Counted from the stretch's first letter, positions 24,731 through 33,978 are shown. The stretch: 64,000 bases of DNA from Aquimonas sp002352135 (GCA_035440755.1 DAORND010000008.1:3887-67886); one strand, 5' to 3'. Notes: generated by a model not told the origin, from the sequence alone. Translations and numbers: made by a program.

Positions 24731-27700
24731 TTACATGTTGCGCCGGTATTTCCCGCCCGCTGCAAACAAGACCTGGCTGATTTCGCCGAGTGAGCAGTAG
24801 CGGACGGCCTCCATCAGTGCTTCGAAGACGTTGTCGCCTTGCATGGCGGCACGTTTTACCGACGCGAGTTGCGGTGCCCGTTGATCGGCATGGCGGCGCT
24901 GGAAGTCGCGCAGGCGGTTGAGTTGTGAGTGCTTTTCGTCTTCCGTTGAGCGCGCCAGTTCGATGGGGCGATCAATGTTCTGGCTGTCGGGGCCAAGGAA
25001 GGTGTTGACGCCGATGATGGGCAGACTGCCGTCGTGTTTGCGGTGCTCGTAGAGCATCGACTCGTCCTGGATCTTGCCGCGCTGATAGCCGGTTTCCATG
25101 GCACCCAGCACACCGCCGCGTGAGGTGATGGCATCGAATTCACGCAATACGGCTTCTTCCACCAGGTCGGTTAGTTCATCGATGATGAAGCTGCCCTGCA
25201 GGGGGTTTTCGTTTTTCGCCAGGCCGAATTCGCGGTTGATGATGAGCTGGATCGCCATGGCGCGCCGCACCGATTCGTCGGTCGGCGTGGTGATGGCTTC
25301 GTCGTAGGCGTTGGTATGCAGGCTGTTGCAGTTGTCGTTGATGGCCAGCAGCGCCTGCAAGGTGGTGCGGATGTCGTTGAAGTCCATTTCCTGCGCGTGC
25401 AATGAACGGCCCGATGTCTGCACGTGGTACTTCAATTTCTGGCTGCGTTCGTTGGCGCCGTACTTGTCGCGCATCGTGATGGCCCAGATTCGCCGAGCCA
25501 CGCGACCAATCACCGTGTATTCCGGGTCCATGCCATTGCTGAAGAAAAAACTCAGGTTGGGTGCGAAGTCATCGATGTGCATGCCGCGCGCGAGATAGCT
25601 CTCGACGTAGGTAAACCCGTTGGATAGCGTGAAGGCGAGCTGGCTGATCGGGTTCGCGCCCGCTTCGGCGATGTGATAGCCAGATATCGACACCGAGTAG
25701 AAGTTCTGCACCTTGTGCTCGACGAAATAGGCTTGGATGTCGCCCATCATCTTCAAGGCGAATTCGGTGCTGAAGATGCAGGTGTTCTGGCCCTGATCTT
25801 CCTTGAGGATGTCGGCTTGCACGGTGCCACGTACGGTCTGCAGCGTGCGTGCCTTAAGTGACGCATATTCGGTTGCGTCTGGCTCGCGTCCGTGCGTGGC
25901 GACAAACCGCGCGTGCTGCTGATCGATGGCAGTGTTGAGGAACATGGCCAGGATGATCGGGGCCGGGCCATTAATGGTCATCGACACCGAGGTCGTGGGG
26001 GCGCAGAGGTCGAATCCGTCGTACAGCGCACGCATGTCTTCGAGATTGCAGATCGACACCCCGGCGTTGCCGATCTTGCCGTAGATGTCGGGTCGCTCGT
26101 CCGGGTCCCAGCCGTACAGCGTCACGGAATCGAAGGCGGTGGACAGGCGATGCGCAGGCATGCCTTCCGACACACGCTTGAACCGACGATTGGTGCGGAA
26201 GGCATCGCCTTCGCCAGCGAACATACGGGTCGGGTCCTCACCTTCGCGTTTGAACGGGAACACGCCCGCCGTGAAGGGAAAGTAGCCCGGCAGGTGTTCG
26301 CTGCGCAGAAAGCGCAGCAGGTCGCCGTCGCCCAGGAAGCGGGGCAGGGACACTTTCGCGATTGCATTGCCGGACAAGGTTTCATGGCGAAGCTGGGTGC
26401 GCAGTTCGCGATCCCGGACATGGGTGATGAAGGCATCGCCGGCGTATCGCGCCGCCAAGGCGGGCCACTCAGCGAGAAGGCGCTGGCTGTGAGTATCCAG
26501 ACCGGACGCAATGCCATCTGCAGCCGCCTGCCAGGCCGGGTCGTCCCGGAGGTGCTCTGGCAACAAGGCGTGCGCCTGACGCAGTGCCTGAGCCTGTTGG
26601 GCAAGTTTCGCCTGGCGCGTGGTGGCTTGGTGGTAATGGCGCACCGTGTCGGCAATTTCCGAGAGGTAGCGCACCCGCTCGGGCGGTACACCGGAGCGGC
26701 GATTACTCGATGCTTTGACTGCCACCGGACTCAGCTTGCCGAGCTGCAGACGCAGTCCGTGAGCGATCAGTAGCGGTGTCAGGGCTTGATACAGCGCGCT
26801 GACGCCGTCGTCGTTGAAACGCGCCGCCATGGTGCCGAATACGGGCATGGCGTCGAGTGGTTCGGCAAAGCGCTCGCGGTTGCGCTGGACCTGCTTGCGC
26901 ACGTCGCGAAGGGCATCCTCGGCACCTTTGCGGTCGAACTTGTTGATCGCCACGACATCGGCAAAATCGAGCATGTCGATCTTTTCCAGTTGCGAGGCCG
27001 CGCCGAACTCCGGCGTCATCACGTATAGCGAGACATCCACGAAGGGAACGATGGCGGCATCGCCTTGGCCGATGCCCGAGGTCTCAACGATGATCAGGTC
27101 AAAGCCGCAGACCGTGCAGGCGGCGATCACGTCACTCAGGGAGTTGGAGATCTCGCTGCCAGCGTCGCGTGTCGCCAGCGAGCGCATGTGAATGCGCGGG
27201 CTCTCGATGGCATTCATGCGAATGCGATCACCCAGCAGCGCGCCACCGGTGCGGCGGCGGGTGGGATCGATGGAGATAACCGCAATGTCGAGTTGGTCGT
27301 CCTGATCCTGTCGCAAACGCAGGATCAGTTCATCGGTGAGCGAGGATTTGCCCGCGCCGCCGGTGCCGGTGATGCCCAGTCGCGGGGTTGGACGCTGTGC
27401 GGCGGCGGCGCGCAATGCGTGCAGCGTTGCGGCATCGTAGTGACCGTGCTCGATGGCGGAAATCGCGCCGGCAAGCGCGCGACGATTACCAGATTGCAAC
27501 TGACCGAGCAGTTCATCGGCGGTCGGGGCATGGCGGCAAATGTCGAAATCGGACGACTGCAGGAGGTCTGCGATCATGCCCTGCAATCCCATCGCGGCGC
27601 CGTCGGCCGGTGAGTACAGGCGCGTGACGCCGTAAGCCATCAATTCGCGAATCTCGGCGGGCACGATCACCCCACCGCCACCACCGAAGACACGGATATG

Positions 27701-27979
27701 CGAGCCACCCCGCGCACGCAACTGGTCGATCATGTAGCGGAAGAACTCGTTGTGGCCGCCTTGATACGAGGTCACGGCGATGGCGTGTGCGTCCTCCTGC
27801 AGCGCGGCGTTGACGATCTCGTCCACCGAGCGGTTGTGGCCAAGATGGATGACCTCTGCGCCCATCGACTGCAGGATGCGTCGCATGATGTTGATCGACG
27901 CGTCATGACCATCGAACAGCGATGTCGCTGTGATGATCCGAATCTTGTGTTGCGGGCGAAAGCTGGCGGAGTTCGACAT
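24731..27979 (-). CDS. icmF: Fused isobutyryl-CoA mutase
   Basis: A 1082-residue adenosylcobalamin enzyme that interconverts isobutyryl-CoA and n-butyryl-CoA. Order of parts: a B12-binding domain with FDGHDASINIMRRI (His25 is the cobalt ligand), a MeaB/ArgK-type G-protein chaperone with P-loop GTGGAGKSS near 205-213 and DPTRRRTGGALLGDR, a linker, then the mutase barrel (LYGWDPDERPDIYGKIGNAG, STEFALKMMGDIQAY). That order is unique to IcmF. It links branched-chain (valine-derived) and straight-chain acyl-CoA metabolism. It is last in a minus-strand run, 93 bases after the SET gene, so it may have its own promoter. Its N-terminus at the ATG 27979 fits the family. Confidence 0.95.
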   Translation of the reverse strand: MSNSASFRPQHKIRIITATSLFDGHDASINIMRRILQSMGAEVIHLGHNRSVDEIVNAALQEDAHAIAVTSYQGGHNEFFRYMIDQLRARGGSHIRVFGGGGGVIVPAEIRELMAYGVTRLYSPADGAAMGLQGMIADLLQSSDFDICRHAPTADELLGQLQSGNRRALAGAISAIEHGHYDAATLHALRAAAAQRPTPRLGITGTGGAGKSSLTDELILRLRQDQDDQLDIAVISIDPTRRRTGGALLGDRIRMNAIESPRIHMRSLATRDAGSEISNSLSDVIAACTVCGFDLIIVETSGIGQGDAAIVPFVDVSLYVMTPEFGAASQLEKIDMLDFADVVAINKFDRKGAEDALRDVRKQVQRNRERFAEPLDAMPVFGTMAARFNDDGVSALYQALTPLLIAHGLRLQLGKLSPVAVKASSNRRSGVPPERVRYLSEIADTVRHYHQATTRQAKLAQQAQALRQAHALLPEHLRDDPAWQAAADGIASGLDTHSQRLLAEWPALAARYAGDAFITHVRDRELRTQLRHETLSGNAIAKVSLPRFLGDGDLLRFLRSEHLPGYFPFTAGVFPFKREGEDPTRMFAGEGDAFRTNRRFKRVSEGMPAHRLSTAFDSVTLYGWDPDERPDIYGKIGNAGVSICNLEDMRALYDGFDLCAPTTSVSMTINGPAPIILAMFLNTAIDQQHARFVATHGREPDATEYASLKARTLQTVRGTVQADILKEDQGQNTCIFSTEFALKMMGDIQAYFVEHKVQNFYSVSISGYHIAEAGANPISQLAFTLSNGFTYVESYLARGMHIDDFAPNLSFFFSNGMDPEYTVIGRVARRIWAITMRDKYGANERSQKLKYHVQTSGRSLHAQEMDFNDIRTTLQALLAINDNCNSLHTNAYDEAITTPTDESVRRAMAIQLIINREFGLAKNENPLQGSFIIDELTDLVEEAVLREFDAITSRGGVLGAMETGYQRGKIQDESMLYEHRKHDGSLPIIGVNTFLGPDSQNIDRPIELARSTEDEKHSQLNRLRDFQRRHADQRAPQLASVKRAAMQGDNVFEALMEAVRYCSLGEISQVLFAAGGKYRRNM

Positions 27980-28072
27980 GGACAGACGACGGACGCGGGA
28001 GGAAGATCATCTTACCCGCCGCGTCTGCGCATCGTCGAAAAGCAAGCCGGCGGGTACACCTCGCTGTCTTGA

Positions 28073-28540
28073 TCAGCGCTTGGGCTGCAACAGCGTCCCG
28101 CTGCATTGGTCTGCACCACACAGGCACGCCCAGAGCTTCTTCAAGCGAGGTGTGTGCGGAACAGATAGACGAATACCGTAGTTGTAAGTCAGTTCCTCGC
28201 CCACCGCGATGTCACGCAGGGCTTCGATCACCACGCGGTCCTTGTGCGGTTTGCCGTTGCTGGACTCGATCAGAAACGCCTGGCAGTTCGGTTCGCAACT
28301 GTGATTGAGCCAGCGCGCGACATTACCTTTCACATTGGCGTCGATCAGGTAGTGCTCGTTCAGCGTGAACAGGAAGGTGTGCCCGCTGTCGATGCTGTTA
28401 CCGTAAAGCGCGTCGGCCTCCTCGTGGGTGCGCAGCAGGCCTTTGTATTCGACGACTTTTTCGCCCGCGTGAATGGGCGCGATGGCAAACACGCCATTGC
28501 CATGGATGCGTGAGCGACGTTGCTGGATACGGGCGGACAT
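28073..28540 (-). CDS. SET-domain protein with post-SET cysteines
   Basis: A 155-residue stand-alone SET domain, a lysine methyltransferase fold. The SAM/active-site motifs are intact: GNGVFAI near 14-20, WLNHSCEPNC at 77-86 and ELTYNYG at 116-122. A post-SET zinc motif follows (CLCGADQC, Cys139, 141, 146, with Cys85 as likely fourth ligand). SET domains are mainly eukaryotic but occur in environmental bacteria; substrates there are largely unknown. It lies 9 bases after the META gene and probably shares its transcript. No ribosome-binding site is obvious. Confidence 0.88.
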   Translation of the reverse strand: MSARIQQRRSRIHGNGVFAIAPIHAGEKVVEYKGLLRTHEEADALYGNSIDSGHTFLFTLNEHYLIDANVKGNVARWLNHSCEPNCQAFLIESSNGKPHKDRVVIEALRDIAVGEELTYNYGIRLSVPHTPRLKKLWACLCGADQCSGTLLQPKR

Positions 28541-28549
28541 GGGGTGTGC

Positions 28550-29002
28550 TTAGTTCGTTTGCGAAGACGTGGCACGCTCGAAATGCCAGCGCTCGCCAGC
28601 ATCGGTGACCAGTTGCAGTTGTGTCGCGCCCACCTGCAGTGACGTCGCCCGACGAAGCGCTTCAAGATAGGCGGTTTCGATAGCCATGCGCGCGGGTTCG
28701 CAGCCCATCTTGCTGGCGGCAATGCCACTGATGGCAATCACCGCATCGGATTGCCACTGCAACTGCCCCAGGTAGCGATTGCAGCCATCGAAGCCGCTGA
28801 TTCGCGTGTCCTCGATATGCAATGTCGGCGGCGCGAGGGCAATGCTGGCGGCATCCAGTTGATCAGATTCCGTCAGTTGCCAGTCGCCTTGAGCGGCGGT
28901 TTGCGGGCTTTGCTTGGCGTCGGTGCGCATGCTTTCGTTGGCTCCCGAACAGGCCAGTAGGCCCAGTGAACACAGTGTGCTGAGGATCATCAACCTGCGC
29001 AC
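28550..29002 (-). CDS. META (HslJ-like) domain lipoprotein
   Basis: A 150-residue exported lipoprotein. The lipobox LLAC places the lipidated cysteine at residue 18. The META domain has the signature ISGFDGCNRYLG and TRI in a beta-rich context, as in HslJ of E. coli. Function of the domain is poorly known; HslJ is linked to heat-shock and novobiocin resistance. The GTG at 29002 is chosen because GAGGAG lies 7 bases upstream; an internal ATG at 28990 lacks one. It follows the M20 peptidase gene by 10 bases. Confidence 0.85.
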   Translation of the reverse strand: MRRLMILSTLCSLGLLACSGANESMRTDAKQSPQTAAQGDWQLTESDQLDAASIALAPPTLHIEDTRISGFDGCNRYLGQLQWQSDAVIAISGIAASKMGCEPARMAIETAYLEALRRATSLQVGATQLQLVTDAGERWHFERATSSQTN

Positions 29003-29012
29003 GGCATTCTCC

Positions 29013-30506
29013 TCAGCAGCAACCATGATCGCCAAAGCCATGCCCACCCGCGCTGACCGCGACTTGCGTCGTCTCGCCGCGTTGGCTGGCCTGGAAATGC
29101 TCGGCGATAACGCGCGCGACGGCTTGAGTGACACGCTTTCCGGTGGGGATGTGCAGGAACTCGTTCGGACCATGGGCATTGCTGTGTGGCCCGAGCACGC
29201 CGGTAATCATGAACTGCGCGCCGGGGAACTTCTCGCCCAGCATGCCCATGAAGGGAATCGTGCCGCCTTCGCCCATGTAGACCGCCGATTGCCCGAAGGC
29301 ATCCTGGGAGGCGTGATCGATGGCATGGGAAAGCCAGTGCGACATCGCTGGCGCATTCCAGCCGGTCGAGCTCTTTTCCAGTTCGAACTCGACTTTCGCG
29401 CCATAGGGCGGGTTGTCCAGCAGTAACTTGCGCAGCACTTGACCCGCCTTGTCGCCTTCCAGCGTCGGTGGCAGACGCAACGAGAGTTTCACCGCCGTGT
29501 GGGGGCGCAAAACATTGCCTGCATTCGACAGAGGCGGAATGCCATCCACGCCGGTAATCGACAGCGCCGGTCGCCAAGTGCGATTCAACACCAGTTCGTG
29601 CAGCTCGTTCGCCATCGGCTGCATTTCGGGCAGGAACGGGAATTTGTTCCAGATCGCGTCACCGAGCACCGTCGCTGCGCGCTTGGCTTGCTCGATGCGC
29701 TCAGTGGGGATATCGACGAACAGTTCTTCGACACGAACTCGCCCCGTGATTTCGTCCTCAAGGCGCGACAGCAGTTGCCGCAGCACGCGAAAGCTGGACG
29801 GCACCACGCCGGAGGCATCCCCCGAGTGAACCCCTTCGGACAGCACTTTGACGACCAGATTGCCGCCCGCCAGGCCACGCAGCGATGTGGTGCACCACAG
29901 TTGATCGTAGTTACCGCAGCCCGAGTCCAGGCAGACCACCAAGGAGGGTTTGCCGATGCGCTCGGCCAGATGATCGACGTAGTGCGGCAGGTCGTAACTG
30001 CCGGACTCTTCGCAGGCCTCGATGAGGACAACGCAACGGCAATGCGGAAGGCCCTGTTCCTGCAGCGAGCGAATCGCCGCCAGCGAACCGAACAGTGCGT
30101 AACCATCATCGGCGCCGCCGCGCCCGTACAACTTGTCGCCTTTGATGACCGGCTTCCAAGGGCCAAGATCGTCGGCCCAACCGGTCATTTCGGGTTGTTT
30201 GTCGAGATGCCCGTATAGCAGCACCGCATCGCTGTTGTTGGCGTCGGTGCCCGCGATCTCAATGAAGATCAGCGGCGTGCGGCCCGGCAGACGGACCACT
30301 TCGAGCTGCATGCCCTTCAGCGGTTGGGTTCGCGCCCAACGTTCCATCAGTCCAACGGCATCCTCCATGTAGCCATGCGCAACCCAGTCGGCATCGAACA
30401 TGGGTGACTTGTTGGGAATGCGGATGTAGTCGACCAACTGCGGAATGATTTCGTCATCCCAAAGTTGCGAGATGAATCGGGAGCACTGCTGCGAATCCAT
30501 GGGCAT
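29013..30506 (-). CDS. M20 family dipeptidase/metallopeptidase
   Basis: A 497-residue zinc peptidase of the M20 (CNDP/ArgE-like) type. Metal and catalytic residues are visible in LLYGHLDKQPE, GRGGADDGYA and EACEESGS, and in HGPNEFLHIPTGKR near the C-terminus. The dimerisation lid lies between about residues 215 and 375. No signal peptide is seen, so it is cytoplasmic. The tail GGHGFGDHGCC is rich in His, Asp and Cys and may bind metal. It is the first gene of the run M20-META-SET-icmF. An ATG two codons later (30500) is an alternative start. Confidence 0.9.
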   Translation of the reverse strand: MPMDSQQCSRFISQLWDDEIIPQLVDYIRIPNKSPMFDADWVAHGYMEDAVGLMERWARTQPLKGMQLEVVRLPGRTPLIFIEIAGTDANNSDAVLLYGHLDKQPEMTGWADDLGPWKPVIKGDKLYGRGGADDGYALFGSLAAIRSLQEQGLPHCRCVVLIEACEESGSYDLPHYVDHLAERIGKPSLVVCLDSGCGNYDQLWCTTSLRGLAGGNLVVKVLSEGVHSGDASGVVPSSFRVLRQLLSRLEDEITGRVRVEELFVDIPTERIEQAKRAATVLGDAIWNKFPFLPEMQPMANELHELVLNRTWRPALSITGVDGIPPLSNAGNVLRPHTAVKLSLRLPPTLEGDKAGQVLRKLLLDNPPYGAKVEFELEKSSTGWNAPAMSHWLSHAIDHASQDAFGQSAVYMGEGGTIPFMGMLGEKFPGAQFMITGVLGPHSNAHGPNEFLHIPTGKRVTQAVARVIAEHFQASQRGETTQVAVSAGGHGFGDHGCC

Positions 30507-30712
30507 TCCAGAACCAGGGGCGAGGGCCGCAGTTTACTTGCTGTCCGACCGAGTCGCAGGGAATGGGTCAGAAAAAACCGACAGAAGGCTGCGTGAAGTT
30601 CGGACCTTGCATCGGGGTTCCCGCTGATCGTGGCGAGGTCGGCAAATCCGGAGACTGTCCTCACTGGCCGAGCAGCGGTCAGCCCACCCAAATCACCCTG
30701 AGGAGAGTTGCC

Positions 30713-30994
30713 ATGAACCGTTTCGCCATGATCCTGAAGTCCTTCGTTCTGTCCCTGGCCTTTGTTGGTGCGGCATTTGCCAGCGCTGGCAAGGTCGACA
30801 TCAATACCGCCGACGCGGCCACCATCGCTGCCGCACTGAACGGCGTTGGTCCTGCCAAGGCGGAAGCCATTGTGGCCTACCGCACCGAGCATGGTCCGTT
30901 CAAGTCGATCGATCAGTTGGTTGAAGTGCGCGGCATCGGTTTGGCAACGGTCGACAAGAATCGCGAGTTGATCGTGCTGGGCGGCGCGAAGTAA
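30713..30994 (+). CDS. comEA: ComEA-like helix-hairpin-helix protein
   Basis: A 93-residue exported protein. A signal peptide ends AAFASA. The rest is a pair of helix-hairpin-helix motifs: VDINTADAATIAAALNGVGP and LVEVRGIGLATVDKN. This is the short ComEA form that binds DNA in the periplasm during natural transformation. AGGAGAG lies 4-8 bases before the ATG. It is divergent from the M20 operon and followed by a hairpin. Together with the pilus genes it suggests natural competence, which is inference. Confidence 0.9.
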   Translation: MNRFAMILKSFVLSLAFVGAAFASAGKVDINTADAATIAAALNGVGPAKAEAIVAYRTEHGPFKSIDQLVEVRGIGLATVDKNRELIVLGGAK

Positions 30995-31021
30995 GCGTAG
31001 CCAATCGCCATCACGCGAGCC

Positions 31022-31052
31022 AATCCCGACCTGCCCAGTGCAGGCCGGGATT
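31022..31052. terminator. Hairpin between comEA and the GST gene
   Basis: AATCCCG-a-CCTGC (31022-31034) pairs with GCAGG-c-CGGGATT (31040-31052) around a five-base loop. The only mismatch is one internal pair. It lies between convergent genes, but without a long T-run. Confidence 0.55.
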
Positions 31053-31068
31053 CGCGCTGTTCAGCGGC

Positions 31069-31701
31069 TCAGGACCATTCGGTCAGCCCTTCACGGGCGT
31101 ACAGCTCGGCAAAGCTCGGTCGCGCCTTCATGCGCGCGACAAACGCCGCACAGGCGGGCCATGTGGTGGCCGGACGCGGCATGTTGCGCGACCAACGCAT
31201 CAGCATGAACAGGAAGAAATCCACCGCATACGGCTGATTGCCGCACAGGTAGGCATCGGTACTCGCCAACTGCGAGTCGATGCGAGCGAACAGGTTTTCG
31301 ATGCGCTCCTGCGCGCGCGCCTTCGCCCCATCGACCGCCGCTTCGCCAGCCGCCTCCTGAGGGTAGAACCAATTCCGGAAGGCGGGCTGCAGGCCGTTCG
31401 CGAGCAGCAGGAACCAACTGAGATACAAGCGCTCCTCGGCGCTGCCCGGCGCGGGGGCAAAGCGTCGTTGCGAATCGTTGGCTGCCAACCACATCAGCAT
31501 GGCCGCCGACTCAACCATCGGTACCTCATCGACCAGCAGCGTGGGCACCACACCGCCAGGATTGAGCTTCAGATAGGCCTCGGATTTTTGCTCGCCTTTG
31601 CTGGTGTCGACACGCTGCAGGCGATGCTCGATGCCCAGTTCGATGAGAAGGTGATGCACGCACAGGCTGGCAGCGCCGGGTGAGAAATACAGTGTCAACA
31701 T
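31069..31701 (-). CDS. Glutathione S-transferase
   Basis: A 210-residue cytosolic GST, probably beta class. The thioredoxin-like N-domain begins LTLYFSPGAASLCVHHLL with the Ser/Cys typical of beta GSTs, then NPGGVVPTLLVD and MVESAAMLMWLA, which bind glutathione. The helical C-domain follows. AGGAA lies 9 bases before the ATG at 31701. It appears monocistronic. Confidence 0.9.
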   Translation of the reverse strand: MLTLYFSPGAASLCVHHLLIELGIEHRLQRVDTSKGEQKSEAYLKLNPGGVVPTLLVDEVPMVESAAMLMWLAANDSQRRFAPAPGSAEERLYLSWFLLLANGLQPAFRNWFYPQEAAGEAAVDGAKARAQERIENLFARIDSQLASTDAYLCGNQPYAVDFFLFMLMRWSRNMPRPATTWPACAAFVARMKARPSFAELYAREGLTEWS

Positions 31702-31785
31702 GGCAGGTTCCTGAAATCGAGTGGGAGTGAGCGGGTAGGGCACCGCGTTGTTCTGCGATGATGCGAGCCTGACTATGAGGTGCCC

Positions 31786-32259
31786 ATGATCTTGCCGCAA
31801 TACCGAATTGGACCTTCGCCGATCCCTGGCGCGGGGCAGGGCGTGTTCGCCGCAGAACGCATCGTGGCGGGGCGTGTGATCGTCGCGCCAGACGCGATTC
31901 CGCGTGTCCATCACATTGCCGATGTGCATGCCATGCCGAACGCCGAGGCGGCCCTTGCGGCCTGTGTGCGGTGGTTTGAAGACCGATTCACGGTGACGCC
32001 GGAATGGCCTGATGAGTGCTACCTCAATCATGGTTTCGACGCCAACGGGCTCTGGCACCTCGGTTTCGTGTTTGCGGCGCGCGAGATCAGCGTGGGTGAG
32101 GAAATCCTGATCGATTACCGGCACCTTCTGGATGCGGGGCAGGAAGAGGTTTTTCTGGATGCGCAGACCGGCACACGCATCGTCGGGTGGTCATGGGCCG
32201 ATAGCCTTCGTCGATCTTCCGCTGAGTTGGCCAAGCTGGCGGCAGCTATGAGTGAATGA
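31786..32259 (+). CDS. Second SET-domain protein, no post-SET motif
   Basis: A 157-residue SET-fold protein distinct from the one at 28.1-28.5 kb. It has IPGAGQGVFAAERIVAG at the N-terminus, CYLNHGFDANG where other SET proteins have NHSCxPN, and REISVGEEILIDYRHLL as the C-terminal SET motif. The serine-cysteine of NHSC is replaced, so cofactor or substrate use may differ. No zinc-binding CxC follows. The ATG at 31786 sits 5 bases after GAGG. It is divergent from the GST gene, and its stop touches the convergent DUF6445 stop. Confidence 0.78.
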   Translation: MILPQYRIGPSPIPGAGQGVFAAERIVAGRVIVAPDAIPRVHHIADVHAMPNAEAALAACVRWFEDRFTVTPEWPDECYLNHGFDANGLWHLGFVFAAREISVGEEILIDYRHLLDAGQEEVFLDAQTGTRIVGWSWADSLRRSSAELAKLAAAMSE

Positions 32260-33009
32260 TCAGAACGCGCGATGCGCAGCGACGGACGATGATGAACCGC
32301 TCGCACCGGTTCGCCGCCTGCAGGTAAAAAACGCGTTCAAGGTAAGGCGCCCTCGTGATGGATCGGCGGAAAGCAGCGAGTCGTTCGGGATGTCGCTACT
32401 GTGAAACACGCCACCGTCGTAGAAGATCATCCGGTTGAAGCGCGGGGGAATAGTGCTCAGATGACTGAACCATGCGTTGCTCTGGCGCATGTAGCCAGGA
32501 TCGATTCCATAGCGTGCAGCGAAGTCTCCAGCCAGTAGCGCACCGCTGTCGTGCACCAGTTGATTGATCGTCTGTGCGTCAGATTTCGGTTGAAAGAAGC
32601 AGGTTCCACCCAGCTGCGGATCGCGGAACAGATAGGTCACGCACGCGGCAACGGATTGATCCGACGGAACGAAAAGACGGTCACGATGGCAGATCCATTG
32701 CGGTGGTGTGAGTTGGTTGGCTCGTTTCGTGACCAGCGCAAGGCGTGCGTGGCTTTGCAGAACCCGATCACCCGCCAGATACGGTGCAATCGATGCTTCG
32801 TAGAGTTGCTTGAAGCGCTCGACGATCACGGTCGGCATGGTCAGCTCGATGCCGGGATAGGCATTGTGTGGCGAGGCGATGAATGCCTGCGCTTGAAGCG
32901 AGGCGCGTTCCACCCAGCGCTCGGGCTCGGCCAATGCGTCGTCCAGAATCACGACGCAATGTGGTCCAAACAAGGGGTGAAGGCTCAATCTGGCGTTTGG
33001 ATTGAACAT
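32260..33009 (-). CDS. DUF6445 family protein, 2OG-Fe(II) oxygenase-like
   Basis: A 249-residue protein that I place in DUF6445, a family frequent in Xanthomonadales and often near tryptophan halogenases or TonB receptors. A jelly-roll oxygenase pattern can be seen: HxD in WICHRDRLF, a distal His in YDGGVFHSSDI and an Arg in GRLTLNAFF. That suggests non-haem iron chemistry, which is inference. It is encoded 6 bases after the esterase gene and probably co-transcribed. The substrate is unknown. Confidence 0.72.
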   Translation of the reverse strand: MFNPNARLSLHPLFGPHCVVILDDALAEPERWVERASLQAQAFIASPHNAYPGIELTMPTVIVERFKQLYEASIAPYLAGDRVLQSHARLALVTKRANQLTPPQWICHRDRLFVPSDQSVAACVTYLFRDPQLGGTCFFQPKSDAQTINQLVHDSGALLAGDFAARYGIDPGYMRQSNAWFSHLSTIPPRFNRMIFYDGGVFHSSDIPNDSLLSADPSRGRLTLNAFFTCRRRTGASGSSSSVAAHRAF

Positions 33010-33015
33010 CGGAAC

Positions 33016-33978
33016 TCAGTCGTCTTGCGGCGTTGATTTGCCGAACAGGAAGAGAAGCGGTTGGTCCAAGCGCTCTGCCCAGGCTTGCTCGCTGTGCTCT
33101 GTACCGGGAAAGTAGCGCGTTTGCCAATCGATCTGGGGTCTGTATCCGTGCGCCGCGACGATGGCATCCACACGCGGCTGCAGTATGGGATAGAGCGCGT
33201 CCAGCGTGGCATCGCCATGATCGAAGTAGAGGCGATGTCGTCCTGCCTGCGGCAAGTCGGCATCCAGCCAGCTCAACAAGGCATCAGGAACCGGATTGTC
33301 TTCAATTTGGAACAGTCCCGGCCAATGCGTTGACAGGCAGGCCGCGCCAGCAAAAGCGTCAGGGTATCGCGATAGCGTGTAGATCGAAATCAGGCCGCCC
33401 ATGCTGGAGCCCATCAGATAGGCGTGCTCTCCGCCCTTTGCGACGGCGTACTCGCGTTCGATGACCGGTCGCAGTTCTTCAACCAGAAAGCGCGCGTAGG
33501 CATCTGCACCGGGTGGGATGGTAAACAAGGCCTCGCCGGATTCGCGGTTCAGTCCCAACAGACGCTCCCGCTGCGAAGCGGAGAGAAACCCAAGAGCGCG
33601 CTGCGGGAAATACTCGGCATAGCGTGCCGGCCCTGCATTCGCAATGGCGACGACAATGAAGGGACGGACCTTGCCTGCGGCCATCAGGTCGGCCGCAACC
33701 TCGTCAACGCGCCACTCCTGTCGGTTCCAACTGCTCCCGCCGTCGAACAGCATTTGTCCATCGTGCATGTACAGCGTGTCGTACGGAGCGGCATCGGGAT
33801 AATCGGGTGGTGTCCAAACTCCCACGGCGCGGGACTGGATGTCGCGGAATTCGAGCTGCTGTAAGCGCTCGATGCGACCACTGGACACCTTGGGCAGACT
33901 GGCGTCCTCGCGGGCAAGAGCGGGATGTGCCAAGAACTCCACACAGAGCAGCAGCAAAAAAAACCACTTCGAGTGCAT
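33016..33978 (-). CDS. Secreted alpha/beta-hydrolase esterase (EsterD/enterochelin-esterase fold)
   Basis: A 320-residue exported hydrolase. A signal peptide ends HPALA. The nucleophile elbow is GSSMGG (serine in YLMGSSMGGLIS), with the lead-in DTLYMHDGQMLFDGGSSWN and a late histidine in FPGTEHSEQAW. The fold is that of the esterase D / Fes family, which includes siderophore and carbohydrate esterases. GGAGGAG lies 9 bases before the ATG at 33978, which fixes the start. It is first of a two-gene unit with DUF6445. Confidence 0.88.
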   Translation of the reverse strand: MHSKWFFLLLLCVEFLAHPALAREDASLPKVSSGRIERLQQLEFRDIQSRAVGVWTPPDYPDAAPYDTLYMHDGQMLFDGGSSWNRQEWRVDEVAADLMAAGKVRPFIVVAIANAGPARYAEYFPQRALGFLSASQRERLLGLNRESGEALFTIPPGADAYARFLVEELRPVIEREYAVAKGGEHAYLMGSSMGGLISIYTLSRYPDAFAGAACLSTHWPGLFQIEDNPVPDALLSWLDADLPQAGRHRLYFDHGDATLDALYPILQPRVDAIVAAHGYRPQIDWQTRYFPGTEHSEQAWAERLDQPLLFLFGKSTPQDD

